The notes below the pieces were generated by a model. The model saw only the letters and a program-made list of their open reading frames with translations, did no database searches and was not told where the DNA came from. Below are positions 17,483 through 26,812 of a stretch of 64,000 bases of DNA, piece by piece. This DNA is from an uncultured Pseudomonadota bacterium (GTDB lineage Bacteria > Pseudomonadota > Alphaproteobacteria > Rs-D84): positions 1 through 64,000 of the forward strand of contig CASDTC010000008.1 in the NCBI GenBank assembly GCA_949283535.1, in the 5' to 3' direction. Position 1 is the stretch's first letter; each line of letters begins with the position of its first letter. A program made the position numbers and the translations under genes.

Positions 17483-17938
17483 ATGAAACAAGAATTTGGT
17501 GCATCATTAATAGAAATTATCGGCGTGTTGGCAATTGCCGGTTTAATGGGTGGGGCGGCAATTGCAATGTATAATGTTATACGAAATAACCAAGTACGAA
17601 AAATTGCGTCCGTGGAATTGGAACAAATTGCAAAAGACACCAATCTGTTAATGGGAATGCGTGGCGATTATAATGGTATTTCTGTTGAATATTTGGTTTC
17701 GGCGGGTGCGCTGGATAATACACATGCGCCGATTGGTGGCGATTGGTCAATTACAGCAATTGACGATGGTGCCGGATTTTCAATTAATTTAACACAATTA
17801 AGCCAGGGCGAATGCCAATATTTCACAACAGCTATGCCAAAATGGGCAACATCTATTACAGTTAATGGTTTTGAAACAGATATTTCAGCAAATTGTTTTT
17901 CAACAGATACAAATCAAATTTCTTTTATTGTAAAATAA
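17483..17938 (+). CDS. Type IV pilin-like protein (PilS-type), 151 aa
   Basis: The N-terminus MKQEFG is followed by ASLIE (Glu at +5) and a hydrophobic helix (IIGVLAIAGLMGGAAIAMY), a clear prepilin. Size, an early Ala/Gly-rich helix and two cysteines near the C-terminus (GECQYF and ANCFS), able to form the D-region disulphide, resemble class B pilins of the PilS/bundlin type. It is the best candidate for the major subunit of the fibre whose larger minor subunits lie at 11.5-15.4 kb. AAAAGGGAA precedes the ATG. It is directly followed, without a gap, by an OmpA-type lipoprotein. Confidence 0.85.
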   Translation: MKQEFGASLIEIIGVLAIAGLMGGAAIAMYNVIRNNQVRKIASVELEQIAKDTNLLMGMRGDYNGISVEYLVSAGALDNTHAPIGGDWSITAIDDGAGFSINLTQLSQGECQYFTTAMPKWATSITVNGFETDISANCFSTDTNQISFIVK

Positions 17939-18613
17939 ATGAAGATACATGGAAATATTTTTTTATTGTCTGTAATTTTTTTGGCGGGATGCACGCAATA
18001 TCACAGTCCTGCACGCAGTACATGGTCAAATTACCTGCGCGGCGCCAGTTTTACAGACATGACCGAAATATCACGCATTGCAAAGCGTCCTGTATACCTG
18101 GGGGCGGGCGGAAAACTGGTTACAAGCATTGACGCACCAGCAACACTGGATTATGGCGACAAGGTTGCAAATGACAACGCAATCAGTTTAAATTATATGT
18201 CCCGGCTGGAATATGAATTATATGACGCATTGCGCAAACCTGGAATTTCTGTGCAACGCGCGGGAACCGATGTTGTTGTTATTCTGGTGCGGGACGCGAT
18301 CATGGAATTAAATGTTGCCGACATTTCGCCAGATGGCGCAGACACACTGAAAACCATTGCAAAAATTTTGAAAAAATATGATGCAACATTCTTTGAAATT
18401 GCAGGATATACCGACGCGATGGCATCACGCCAGGCGGACGCATTGTCCATGGACATGGCGCAACGCGTCGGTGTGTTTTTATCCCAGCAAGATATAAATA
18501 CTGCACGCATGTTTATTGTCGGACGCGGCGCGGCGCGACCAATTGCCGCCCAGGATGATATTGGGCGTCTGACCAATCGGCGTGTTGAAATCAGAATCGT
18601 TCCCGCACGATGA
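17939..18613 (+). CDS. OmpA-family lipoprotein, 224 aa
   Basis: The signal peptide ends in a lipobox (FLAGC, Cys near residue 17), so the mature protein should be lipid-anchored in the outer membrane. The C-terminal domain from about residue 115 is OmpA-like: IAGYTDAMASRQAD, VGVFLSQQDI, VGRGAARP and LTNRRVEIRI match the peptidoglycan-binding fold. The ATG directly follows the pilin stop codon, so the two are translationally coupled. It may anchor the pilus system to the cell wall, or simply tether the outer membrane. Not to be confused with pal at the right edge of the window. Confidence 0.85.
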   Translation: MKIHGNIFLLSVIFLAGCTQYHSPARSTWSNYLRGASFTDMTEISRIAKRPVYLGAGGKLVTSIDAPATLDYGDKVANDNAISLNYMSRLEYELYDALRKPGISVQRAGTDVVVILVRDAIMELNVADISPDGADTLKTIAKILKKYDATFFEIAGYTDAMASRQADALSMDMAQRVGVFLSQQDINTARMFIVGRGAARPIAAQDDIGRLTNRRVEIRIVPAR

Positions 18614-18692
18614 AATTTAAGAACAAGTTTCGCTTTCAATTTAAAATTTTTGTTGCTATACTGAATCCATAACATAAAAAAGGATGGAAATT

Positions 18693-19361
18693 ATGGCAAA
18701 TAAAACACAGGCTGATCCAGCTGTAAAAAAATATGTAAAGACTGGTATTATCGCGGCAATTGTCGTTGTTGTGGCGGCGTTGGGTATATGGGCAATCAGT
18801 GCAGTACGCGGTAATTCTGGTGGGGCAACTGTCGAAGAAGCAATGGAAGTTGTCAGCACAGATGCCGCAACAGGCGCAGAATTGCGCATGGCGGTAATTC
18901 GTATGGATGCAATACAAACCCAGGCGGATGTATTAAAAGATCTGACTGCACAGCGTCAGAAATATGAAAATGAACTGCGTGATGAATTGGAATCCAGACA
19001 AAAAGAATTGGAATCCGAAAAGGCAGAAATTGAAAAATCGCAAGATGTTTTATCACGCGATGCATTGCAACGCCGTATTGTTGATTATCAAAATCGCGTA
19101 AATGAACTGCAACGCGATTTGACAGAACGCGCACAAAGCATCGAAATTTCATTCCAAAATGCGCTGAACAAAATTCAGAAAGAACATTTGGATCCTGTTA
19201 TCGAAGGTATCATTGCAAAGAAAAATCTGTCATTGGTAATTGATGGTCGTTTTGCCCGTATCGGCAACAATGCAGAAAATCTGGATATAACCGAAGAAGT
19301 GATTTCGGCGTTGAATAAAAAAGTATCTAATGTAAAAATGGATACACCACAAGGTTTTTAA
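18693..19361 (+). CDS. skp: Skp/OmpH-family periplasmic chaperone
   Basis: OmpH-family proteins hold unfolded outer-membrane proteins in the periplasm. The 222-aa protein has an N-terminal hydrophobic segment (residues 17-37) preceded by Lys residues, which looks like an uncleaved anchor more than a normal signal peptide, and then a long charged helical coiled-coil (QRQKYENELRDELESRQKEL and onward), the tentacle-forming part of Skp. ATG at 18693 is chosen because AAAAAGGA lies 8 nt upstream; an ATG at 18684 overlaps that site. Next to lpxD and fabZ, as in the widespread bamA-skp-lpxD-fabZ cluster. Confidence 0.85.
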   Translation: MANKTQADPAVKKYVKTGIIAAIVVVVAALGIWAISAVRGNSGGATVEEAMEVVSTDAATGAELRMAVIRMDAIQTQADVLKDLTAQRQKYENELRDELESRQKELESEKAEIEKSQDVLSRDALQRRIVDYQNRVNELQRDLTERAQSIEISFQNALNKIQKEHLDPVIEGIIAKKNLSLVIDGRFARIGNNAENLDITEEVISALNKKVSNVKMDTPQGF

Positions 19362-19380
19362 AAAACGAAAATATACAAAA

Positions 19381-19408
19381 TAGCCACTGTTTCTCAGTGG
19401 CTGTTTTT
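19381..19408 (+). terminator. Terminator after skp
   Basis: AGCCACTG-TTTCT-CAGTGGCT followed by GTTTTT; separates skp from lpxD, which has its own promoter. Confidence 0.85.
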
Positions 19409-19445
19409 ATATCTAAATTATGCTTTTAATTTAAAAAAAATAGGG

Positions 19446-19451
19446 TATAAT
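19446..19451 (+). promoter_or_regulatory. lpxD promoter -10 box (leaderless start)
   Basis: A perfect TATAAT lies only 6 nt before the lpxD ATG at 19458. The expected transcription start coincides with the A of the ATG. No good -35 is visible (CTTTTA at best). Confidence 0.55.
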
Positions 19452-19457
19452 CCCAGC

Positions 19458-20501
19458 ATGTTAAATAAAATAAAATCTTTGATGGCACCAGCAGCGACAC
19501 AGACAACTGCGGGGGCATTAGCAGAAAAGTTTGGTCTGGAATTGCGTGGGAACCCAAAAACCCTGGTCCGCGGGGTCGCGCCGATCGCCGATGCAAAACC
19601 GGGGCAATTGGCATTTTATTCAACCGAACAAAACAGTGCGGCATTTAAAATACTGCCAATCGATGTATTAAAAAACACTCGCGCCAGTGTCATTCTGGTA
19701 CAACCAGAACATGCCGCTGACGCACCAAGTGGTGCAACACTGTTAATAACAGACAGTCCGCGTGGCAATATTGTAAAAATACTGGGGGAAATTTATCGTG
19801 AACCGCCACGGCGTGGAATTAATAGACATGCAATAATTGAACGCGGCGTGTTTTTCAGAAATCGTGCCAGTGTATATGTCGGGCAATTTGCGACAATTGA
19901 ACGCGGGGCAGTTATTGAACCAGATGTAAAAATATATCCCAATGCATATATTGGAAAAAATGTCACCATTGGTCGTGGCACAATCGTTCAAACAGGCGCG
20001 CATATTGAAAATGCCACAATTGGTGCAGATTGTGTTATAAATGCCGGCGCAGTCATTGGCAAAGACGGATTTGGTTATACCCGTCAAAATGGTCATAATG
20101 TTTTTATTCCACATGTTGGTCGTGTTGTAATTGGTAATCGCGTTTCTGTCGGTGCAAATACATGTATTGACCGTGGCGCAATGACAGACACACAAATTGG
20201 CGACGGGACAAAAATTGATAACCTGTGCCAGATTGCACATGGGGTGATTATTGGGGCTGAATGCTTTTTGGCATCAGGCGTTGGATTGGCTGGTGGCGTT
20301 GTTGTTGGCGACCGCGCGCTGTTGGCGGGTCAGGTTGGCGTTGCGAACGGTGTACATATTGGTAATGATGCAGAGGTTGGCGCCCACAGTGGTGTATTCA
20401 GAAATATTGCAGATGGGGCGCGTTATATGGGATATCCGGCGGGTCCAGGCACAGAATTTATGCGCCACTATGCATGGTTGCGAAAGAATACGAAAAATTA
20501 A
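19458..20501 (+). CDS. lpxD: UDP-3-O-acylglucosamine N-acyltransferase
   Basis: Third step of lipid A synthesis: transfers a hydroxyacyl chain from acyl carrier protein to UDP-3-O-acylglucosamine in the cytoplasm. The 347-aa protein has the LpxD N-terminal uridine-binding domain ([17 protein letters not shown]) and a left-handed beta-helix of hexapeptide repeats ([27 protein letters not shown]). GKDGFGY and the catalytic-loop segment IAHGVIIG are typical. No ribosome binding site precedes the ATG; the promoter position suggests a leaderless mRNA. fabZ follows after 18 nt. The presence of lpxD implies an LPS-bearing outer membrane. Confidence 0.96.
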   Translation: MLNKIKSLMAPAATQTTAGALAEKFGLELRGNPKTLVRGVAPIADAKPGQLAFYSTEQNSAAFKILPIDVLKNTRASVILVQPEHAADAPSGATLLITDSPRGNIVKILGEIYREPPRRGINRHAIIERGVFFRNRASVYVGQFATIERGAVIEPDVKIYPNAYIGKNVTIGRGTIVQTGAHIENATIGADCVINAGAVIGKDGFGYTRQNGHNVFIPHVGRVVIGNRVSVGANTCIDRGAMTDTQIGDGTKIDNLCQIAHGVIIGAECFLASGVGLAGGVVVGDRALLAGQVGVANGVHIGNDAEVGAHSGVFRNIADGARYMGYPAGPGTEFMRHYAWLRKNTKN

Positions 20502-20519
20502 AATACAGGAGTATTATAT

Positions 20520-20972
20520 ATGATAGATGCAAAAGGTATTGAAAAAGTTATTCCACATCGTGGTGCAATGCGACTGGTCGATGAAATACGCGAATATAAT
20601 GAAACCAGCGGCGTTGGTATAAAATATGTTCGTGATGACGAATTTTGGTGCAGCGGACATTTCCCAGACAATCCAATTATGCCAGGCGTATTAACAATCG
20701 AAGCATTGGCACAAACAGCGTGCTTTATTGCATTAGCACGTCTGGGGGTAAACGATGGAAAAACTTTGGGATATTTTACAACCATGGAAAAAATTAAATT
20801 TTCGCATATGGTAAAACCAGGGGATGTATTGGAATTGCATGTTGAGTTGATTATGTCAAAAATGCGTTTGTATAAATTCCACGGTATTGCAATGGTCAGT
20901 GGAAAAAAAGTATCAGAGGCAACATTTACCGCAATCATGGATTCGCAAAATCCAATGGAAAAACAAGTATAA
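20520..20972 (+). CDS. fabZ: 3-hydroxyacyl-ACP dehydratase FabZ
   Basis: Dehydrates beta-hydroxyacyl-ACP in fatty-acid synthesis. The 150-aa hot-dog protein shows IPHRGAMRLVD near the start and GHFPDNPIMPGVLTIEALAQ, which holds the catalytic His and Glu, plus a conserved KIKFSHMVKPGD stretch. The usual FabZ motif has PHRYPFLLVD; here the residues after PHR differ, as in some 3-hydroxydecanoyl-type relatives. AGGAG precedes the ATG. In most Gram-negatives lpxA and lpxB follow fabZ; here a terminator and a convergent TPR gene follow instead. Confidence 0.93.
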   Translation: MIDAKGIEKVIPHRGAMRLVDEIREYNETSGVGIKYVRDDEFWCSGHFPDNPIMPGVLTIEALAQTACFIALARLGVNDGKTLGYFTTMEKIKFSHMVKPGDVLELHVELIMSKMRLYKFHGIAMVSGKKVSEATFTAIMDSQNPMEKQV

Positions 20973-21000
20973 AAAATCCCGCGAAAGCGGGATTTTTTTT
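20971..21000. terminator. Terminator after fabZ
   Basis: AAAATCCCGC-GAAA-GCGGGATTTT with flanking A and T runs; may serve both fabZ and the convergent TPR gene. Confidence 0.9.
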
Positions 21001-21012
21001 ATTCTGTATATT

Positions 21013-22014
21013 TTATTGTCCCTGCAAATTACTTAAAACGCCTTGAATTCTATCCATACTGTCGCTATCCAGTAATGCAGCTGCAATCGTGTATGCAGAA
21101 TTTAAATCGCCCCGCGCCGCGTCAACATCACCCAACGCAATATTCAATGCCGCCGATTTTTCAAAATATGACATCGCTGCACTGGATTGACTTTCGCGTT
21201 GTGCCGCCGTTGTAGCACCCTGGATTTGTTCAGAAACGACACGAATTGCTGTGGCATAGTCATTTATTGCATCGGCATAATTGCCAATTGCGGTATATGC
21301 TTCGGCACGTTCGGCATAAACCGACGGATCAACAACGCCATCTGGGCGCGCCAATGAATTTGTATAATCAGCAATTGCCCCTTCCCAATTCTTTAACCAC
21401 AGGTTCAGGCGCCCCCGCTTTGCATACAAATCGCGCATTTGTAAAACAGCACTGGGGTTTGCAGTTTGTGCCGCCAATGCATTATTTATATCATTTAATG
21501 CAGAATTATAATCTTCCAGTCGCATATTCAATAATGCACGGTCATAATATGCAACCGAATTAACCGGATCTTTTTCAATTGCCGTATTAAAATCAGCCAA
21601 TGCGTCACGATAATTTGCCATTTGCATATACGCTTCGCCACGTAAAATATATGCATTTATATCTGCGTTTCCAGAATCAATCGATGTTGTCAAATCTGTA
21701 ATCGCACCATTTACATCACCAGACAATAATTTTGTTTTGCCATTTTCATAATAATCAGACGCCTGTAATAATGCTTCTTCGGTGATTTCAACATTATTGG
21801 TACTGGTGGTATTGTTTGAAATTCCATGGCTGCGTCCCAAAATATAAAATGTTGCCGCAATAAAAAATAATATTATAAACCAATAAATATATATTGATAC
21901 AGACCATGGACTGGTCGAAGATTGTTTTTTATTCGATGTTGTTGCAACAGCTTTTGCTGTTGAAGTTATATTTTTTTTGGATACTGAATTTTTCTTGGCG
22001 ATATTTTTTTTCAT
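21013..22014 (-). CDS. Membrane-anchored TPR protein, 333 aa
   Basis: A Lys/Ser/Thr-rich cytoplasmic start is followed by one transmembrane helix (about residues 43-61, YIYWFIILFFIAATFYILG) and then at least five tetratricopeptide repeats (for example NAYILRGEAYMQMANYRDAL and VAYYDRALLNMRLEDYNSAL). TPR arrays mediate protein-protein contacts; the topology puts them in the periplasm. A GGGAG site precedes the ATG. The gene stands alone, convergent with fabZ and divergent from nothing close. Function unknown; a scaffold role in envelope assembly is a guess. Confidence 0.85.
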   Translation of the reverse strand: MKKNIAKKNSVSKKNITSTAKAVATTSNKKQSSTSPWSVSIYIYWFIILFFIAATFYILGRSHGISNNTTSTNNVEITEEALLQASDYYENGKTKLLSGDVNGAITDLTTSIDSGNADINAYILRGEAYMQMANYRDALADFNTAIEKDPVNSVAYYDRALLNMRLEDYNSALNDINNALAAQTANPSAVLQMRDLYAKRGRLNLWLKNWEGAIADYTNSLARPDGVVDPSVYAERAEAYTAIGNYADAINDYATAIRVVSEQIQGATTAAQRESQSSAAMSYFEKSAALNIALGDVDAARGDLNSAYTIAAALLDSDSMDRIQGVLSNLQGQ

Positions 22015-22044
22015 GCAAAAACTCCCTTCCTTAATATTTGGATT

Positions 22045-22743
22045 TTAGAGAGTTTTTAACAACGCGTCAATTGTTTTCTGATTTAATTCGCGAATTTGTC
22101 CCACAGACAGATTTCCTAGCTTTACACATCCAAACGATATGCGGTGCAATTTGCGCACCGGGCACCCGCATGCACGCAGGACAATTCGAACCTCGTTCTT
22201 TTTGCCTTCGTCCACACACACGCGCAATTCATTATCTGATAATATATCAATTTGCATTGGGCGATACGATATTCCATCAACAGTAATACCGTGGCGCGCA
22301 CGGTCCAGCGCATGTGCATCTATTTTATTCACTGTTGCAATATATACCCGTGGTATATGCGATGATGGCAATGTTAATTTGCGCGCAAATTCCCCATCAT
22401 TGGTCAGCAACAATAATCCAGTTGTCTTATAATCCAGGCGACCAACATATTTCAAATTTCTGTATTCAGACGACAAACAGTCATAAATTGTTTTGCGCCC
22501 CGCCGGATCACGCGTGGTCGTCATCGTGTTTATTGGTTTATTAAAGGCGTACAGTTTTGTGTTCACCCGTGGTACAATTGGGATACCATTTATTTCAACA
22601 ATATCTGATGTATCAACAAAGAAAACAGGACTGTCTATCTTTGTGCCATTTACGGAAACAATTCCGCGTGATATCATATCTTCGGCACTGCGCCGCGATG
22701 CAACGCCAGAATCAGCAATAAATTTTGCAATGCGTGTTTTCAT
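22045..22743 (-). CDS. RsuA/RluB/RluE/RluF-family pseudouridine synthase
   Basis: Modifies a uridine in rRNA. The 232-aa protein has an N-terminal S4 domain (MKTRIAKFIADSGVASRRSA, MISRGIVSVNG) and the family catalytic motif GRLDYKTTGLLLLTNDGEFA with the nucleophilic Asp. LTLPSSHIPRVYIATV and KLHRISFGCVKLG are also conserved. RluB (23S U2605) is the most likely member because of the S4 domain and length, but RluE/RluF/RsuA cannot be excluded. The start overlaps rsmE by 4 nt, giving a two-gene rRNA modification operon. Confidence 0.92.
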   Translation of the reverse strand: MKTRIAKFIADSGVASRRSAEDMISRGIVSVNGTKIDSPVFFVDTSDIVEINGIPIVPRVNTKLYAFNKPINTMTTTRDPAGRKTIYDCLSSEYRNLKYVGRLDYKTTGLLLLTNDGEFARKLTLPSSHIPRVYIATVNKIDAHALDRARHGITVDGISYRPMQIDILSDNELRVCVDEGKKNEVRIVLRACGCPVRKLHRISFGCVKLGNLSVGQIRELNQKTIDALLKTL

Positions 22744-23396
22744 TCCGTTATTTTACTGATTGCAATTGCTGCCGCCAATTCGGCACGCAATATTGTTCTT
22801 CCTAAACTGATTCCAATTGCCCCCGCCGCGTCCAATGCCGCAAATTCATTGTCGGAAAATCCACCTTCGGGACCAATCAATATTGATTTTGCATTATGTG
22901 CAGTTTTTGGCAATTTGACCCCATATGCCGCGCGTTCATCGGCGAATACAATATTTTTTAAATCCAATTCTGTAAATTTCTGTGGTGGCAAAATTTTTGG
23001 CACACTGTTGCGATTTGATTGCTCTGATGCCTCTATCACAATTTTTTCCATGCGCGACCAATTTATATGTTCGGCATTTGTTCGTTCTGTGATAACCGGC
23101 AAAAATGCCGCAACACCCATTTGGGTTGCCATGTTCATTAAATCATCAGTCCGCTTAATTGGCGCAAACATTAATGTTATATTGCTTGATGGGTCGGTGT
23201 GTGCCGTTTGCGCGCCAATAATTATATTTTTATCATCATCAGACAATCTTGCCGTATATTCATACCCACCACCAAAAGCAATACAATCGCGACGGCGCAT
23301 GACACGCGTTAAATAGTGTGATATATTCGCACCGACCGGAATAATGGCACCAGTTTTTATATTATCACCAACAAAAATACGCGGGATATTTTTCAT
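22740..23396 (-). CDS. rsmE: 16S rRNA (uracil-1498-N3)-methyltransferase
   Basis: SAM-dependent SPOUT-class methyltransferase acting on the decoding region of 16S rRNA. The C-terminal knot is recognisable from ILIGPEGGFSDNEF and ISLGRTILRAELAAA; upstream MATQMGVAAFLPVITERTNA and EASEQSNRNSVP are typical of the family. At 218 aa it is slightly short, with a reduced N-terminal PUA-like domain. In the usual motif the last part reads LRAETA; here it is LRAELA. It is the first gene of a pair with the pseudouridine synthase and is divergent from virD4. Confidence 0.92.
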   Translation of the reverse strand: MKNIPRIFVGDNIKTGAIIPVGANISHYLTRVMRRRDCIAFGGGYEYTARLSDDDKNIIIGAQTAHTDPSSNITLMFAPIKRTDDLMNMATQMGVAAFLPVITERTNAEHINWSRMEKIVIEASEQSNRNSVPKILPPQKFTELDLKNIVFADERAAYGVKLPKTAHNAKSILIGPEGGFSDNEFAALDAAGAIGISLGRTILRAELAAAIAISKITE

Positions 23397-23436
23397 ATGT
23401 TTTTTTTATTTCCCGTTTTATCATTGATTAATTTTC

Positions 23437-23445
23437 TGGTATAAT
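23437..23445 (+). promoter_or_regulatory. virD4 promoter, extended -10 (leaderless start)
   Basis: TGGTATAAT is a perfect extended -10 (TGNTATAAT). The ATG at 23454 follows after 8 nt, so the mRNA should begin at or just before the start codon. No clear -35, as expected with an extended -10. Confidence 0.6.
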
Positions 23446-23453
23446 ATAACACA

Positions 23454-25676
23454 ATGGTTGAAAAGTTCAAGATTTTATCCGCCGGCGGAAAGTCCAAAGG
23501 CTTGAATATATTCAAGTCCAGCGCATATAAAGAAACAATGCGCGGACCAATGGCGTCAATATTCTGGTCAATGCGTTGGGCAATTGGAATATGGCTGGTT
23601 TGCGCATTGGCATTTGCGTTATCTTTTTGGATTGAACATATTTGGCGATATGGCTGGTCGCCAGCCACCGCGCATTGGACATCATTGTATTTTCAAAATA
23701 TGTTAACCAGTGGTGGGATGTCAGTTATTGCAGAAATTCCGGCATGGTTTATGCGAACATTGCTGCGAACCGATTTGGCATGCATGACGCCACTGTTGCC
23801 AATTATTGCATATTTCTTTATGGCGGACAGCACGCTGGTCAAAGAATTTAACCCGTACAGCAGTGATAAACTGGATGACAAGTCTTCTAATAAAGCCACA
23901 AAAGAAGATATTGAAAAAATGGGGCTGTTAAAGGGTTTTATGATGGTATTGGGGTATTTTAAGAAAAAGCCGTTAATGATGAACGAATGTTTGTCGGCAC
24001 TGTGCGTGGCGCCCCCGGGGACTGGTAAAACACAAGGCGTTGTTTTGCCAACAATTCTTGAATGCAATAATGTATCGATGATTATTAATGACCCAAAGCC
24101 AGAACTGTATCAAACTTCATCGGCATATCGGTCAACAATTGGTCCGGTATTCATTATGAATTGGGCGGGTCAGGATGATCCAGAACGCGGGATTTATTAT
24201 CCATCGTGGAATCCATTGTCCCCAGAACATGTACCATTTAACCAGGAACAGCGCGATCTGTATATTGATTCTATGTGTAAAGTATTAATTCCAGACAGGC
24301 AAGGATCATCAGCGGATCCACACTGGACAATATCTGGTCGGTCGGCATTATCAGGACTAGTTCAATTTATTGTGTCAAAAATAGAACGCGCCAAGGCAGA
24401 TGATTATTTCTGTGCCCGAATAACATCGGGGGCATTTGATGCCGAAGATGCCGCCGTATTGGGTGATTATTATCTGTCAATGATGAATGATGCAAATGCA
24501 TATGCCGCATATGCACTGTTGCAACGCGGCGAATTAAATGCAATGAATTATGTCCATATCGGGACATGGGAAAATATCCCAGATGCATGGCATGGACGCG
24601 AAGCATCTTTGTCCATGATTCTGGATTGGTTGAACAGCAGTCAAATTGCCATGGCGCAACAAATTGAAGAACGTCGCCGCGCGGGTGATCAAATGGCGGC
24701 ACTGGCGGACCCAATGTACGATTTGTTAACAAATGCTGTTAACGAGGCGCGTCAATATTCATATGCACACCGCGCTGTGCTGGAATTAACCCAATTGGCA
24801 AATACGCCAGATAAAGAACGCGGTTCTATTGTATCCACTGTTATGGAAGGTTTATCAATATTCCGTAATGCGGCGGTCAGGAACCGAACCAGTCATTCAG
24901 ACTTTCATTTTGCTGATTTGCGCGGAATGGTTGATCCACGCGATGGCAAGGTAAAGCCTGTGACCGTGTATCTGTCTATTAATATGGTTGATGCCCAGGC
25001 ATTAAACCCAATTACCGGGATATTTATTGAATTAATGACGAATTTCTTGTTATCAAACCCGCCAGAGGTTGAACGCGATGGGCGTAAATTGGGGCCATAT
25101 CCGGTGCTGTTCGTGTTGGACGAAATGCCAAAAATGCAAAAACTGGACGCGGTTATCCAGGGACCAGATCTGGGGCGTGGACAGAAAATATCATATTTAA
25201 TCATTGGTCAAGATATTCACCAGATTCAGGAAAAATACGGCGCAGATGCCGCCGCAACAATTATTTCCACAACCGCGGCAAAGGTTGTTATGCGTCAAAA
25301 CGATCCAGATACCGCACGCAGATTTTCTGATATGATGGGGTATAAAATGAAGATGAAAACTGTCAAGGGTCCAGACGGCAAGGACAAGGAAGAAAAAACC
25401 GAAGAATTATTATATACACCAATGGATATCATGAAACTGGATGATAAAAAGCAACTGGTTATTTTCCAGGGATGGTATCATCGCCCGATAGAGGCAGACA
25501 AGCAATATGCATTCAGCGACCCGCGCCTGGCGGGATATATGGCGATGGGCGCATGCAGTCCGTTGCCTGAATTCTTGATTCCATCGCATCATGCGGCATT
25601 GGGCTATTCGGGGCGTCCGCGTATTTATATACCACAAACAAAAGAGATTAAGGAATTGGAACCGGTTGCGAAATAA
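23454..25676 (+). CDS. virD4: VirD4/TraG-type type IV secretion coupling ATPase
   Basis: Coupling proteins recruit substrates to a type IV secretion channel at the inner membrane. The 740-aa protein has N-terminal transmembrane segments (about residues 42-60 and 105-123), Walker A APPGTGKT (186-193), the IINDPKPELY motif that is conserved in VirD4, Walker B VLFVLDEMPKM, and IIGQDIHQIQEKYG. It is longer than Agrobacterium VirD4, with extra sequence in the all-alpha domain region. No other vir/tra gene and no relaxase is near, so it is an orphan as in some Rickettsiales, where vir genes are scattered. No ribosome binding site; promoter suggests a leaderless message. Confidence 0.92.
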   Translation: MVEKFKILSAGGKSKGLNIFKSSAYKETMRGPMASIFWSMRWAIGIWLVCALAFALSFWIEHIWRYGWSPATAHWTSLYFQNMLTSGGMSVIAEIPAWFMRTLLRTDLACMTPLLPIIAYFFMADSTLVKEFNPYSSDKLDDKSSNKATKEDIEKMGLLKGFMMVLGYFKKKPLMMNECLSALCVAPPGTGKTQGVVLPTILECNNVSMIINDPKPELYQTSSAYRSTIGPVFIMNWAGQDDPERGIYYPSWNPLSPEHVPFNQEQRDLYIDSMCKVLIPDRQGSSADPHWTISGRSALSGLVQFIVSKIERAKADDYFCARITSGAFDAEDAAVLGDYYLSMMNDANAYAAYALLQRGELNAMNYVHIGTWENIPDAWHGREASLSMILDWLNSSQIAMAQQIEERRRAGDQMAALADPMYDLLTNAVNEARQYSYAHRAVLELTQLANTPDKERGSIVSTVMEGLSIFRNAAVRNRTSHSDFHFADLRGMVDPRDGKVKPVTVYLSINMVDAQALNPITGIFIELMTNFLLSNPPEVERDGRKLGPYPVLFVLDEMPKMQKLDAVIQGPDLGRGQKISYLIIGQDIHQIQEKYGADAAATIISTTAAKVVMRQNDPDTARRFSDMMGYKMKMKTVKGPDGKDKEEKTEELLYTPMDIMKLDDKKQLVIFQGWYHRPIEADKQYAFSDPRLAGYMAMGACSPLPEFLIPSHHAALGYSGRPRIYIPQTKEIKELEPVAK

Positions 25677-25771
25677 CCAGACGATGGGTTATTGATTTCA
25701 AAACATATAATCTGGTGGGAAAAAATCCAATTCAGGGTAAGTTATTTTCATCAGTATAACAACGGTAAAAC

Positions 25772-26812
25772 TTAGAATGTCAATCGTAGACCAGCGGATA
25801 AAAATGGTGTTTCGGTTGTCATACCCAGCGAAACCCAACAATCAACATTTTCACTGTATTTATATCGAAATGATGCGATTGCAGTGTGATCCATATAATC
25901 TTTGACATCGCGGTTCCAAATGCCGGTGTCCGAAAAGATATATGTTAATGACACGCTGTAATTTAAAATATCATAACTGACCCCGGTACCCAGCGCCAAT
26001 CCATCTGATACGGGACCAATTGGATCTTGGTCATAAATAACACGACCGGTCAGTCCAAACATCCAACTGTTATACTGCAAATTCATTCCACCAGAAATCT
26101 GGGCGCGCCAATCAGCATTTACGCGCGGTGTATATGCATCAGTGCGATAATTATCAGGATGCGACATAAATGATGCACCAAATGAATATGCGGTTTTAAC
26201 CTTGCCCGATGGGTGGCGTATTTTTATACCCGCATCAATTGCATAATCGTAATTATCTGTTATCCCCGATACAGACAATCCATATTGCGCCGCACCAACC
26301 GGCATTGTTGCCAGATTTATACGCAATGCACTGCGTCCAGTGGTTAATGTTGTATCGGAAATAACCGGACCTGCCGGCGTAATTTTTTTATAAAACAGCG
26401 GTTTATCATTCACACGCAGACCGCCAACATCGGGCAATCCAACCCCCAGTTTACGCGCAATCGAATCTGTAAAACCGATTTCTGCACGACCATAATGACG
26501 ATTTTGCCAGTATGCGAATCCTTCACGCATGTATTTATCTTCATCAACCGCGGCGGCATCGATTGCGTATACCAATCCCAATGTATTGGTATCTGTTGCA
26601 CGCCAATCCATTTCACCACGAACGCGCCAATCCCCAATAAAATCAGGCGTTTCAAAATCGGGTTCCAGGATTCCCGCCGTACCATATCCAGTCAATTTTA
26701 ATCCAACCCGACCAATATCATAACGCAATGCATGCGCCGCACTGGGGATAATGGACACAGAACACATAAGTGCAGTCACACAAATTAAACGCGACAAATC
26801 TTTATAAATCAT
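25772..26812 (-). CDS. Outer-membrane beta-barrel (porin-like) protein, 346 aa
   Basis: Signal peptide (cleavage near AAHA-LRYD) followed by alternating hydrophobic/polar strands and a C-terminal LRLTF ending in Phe, the recognition signal for outer-membrane beta-barrels. Sequence resembles alphaproteobacterial porins (VGLKLTGYGTAGILEP, WQNRHYGRAEIGFTDSI). Likely forms a channel in the outer membrane; substrate unknown. The start overlaps the rpoH stop by one base (TAATG), so it is co-transcribed with the heat-shock sigma factor, an unusual pairing for a porin. Confidence 0.85.
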   Translation of the reverse strand: MIYKDLSRLICVTALMCSVSIIPSAAHALRYDIGRVGLKLTGYGTAGILEPDFETPDFIGDWRVRGEMDWRATDTNTLGLVYAIDAAAVDEDKYMREGFAYWQNRHYGRAEIGFTDSIARKLGVGLPDVGGLRVNDKPLFYKKITPAGPVISDTTLTTGRSALRINLATMPVGAAQYGLSVSGITDNYDYAIDAGIKIRHPSGKVKTAYSFGASFMSHPDNYRTDAYTPRVNADWRAQISGGMNLQYNSWMFGLTGRVIYDQDPIGPVSDGLALGTGVSYDILNYSVSLTYIFSDTGIWNRDVKDYMDHTAIASFRYKYSENVDCWVSLGMTTETPFLSAGLRLTF

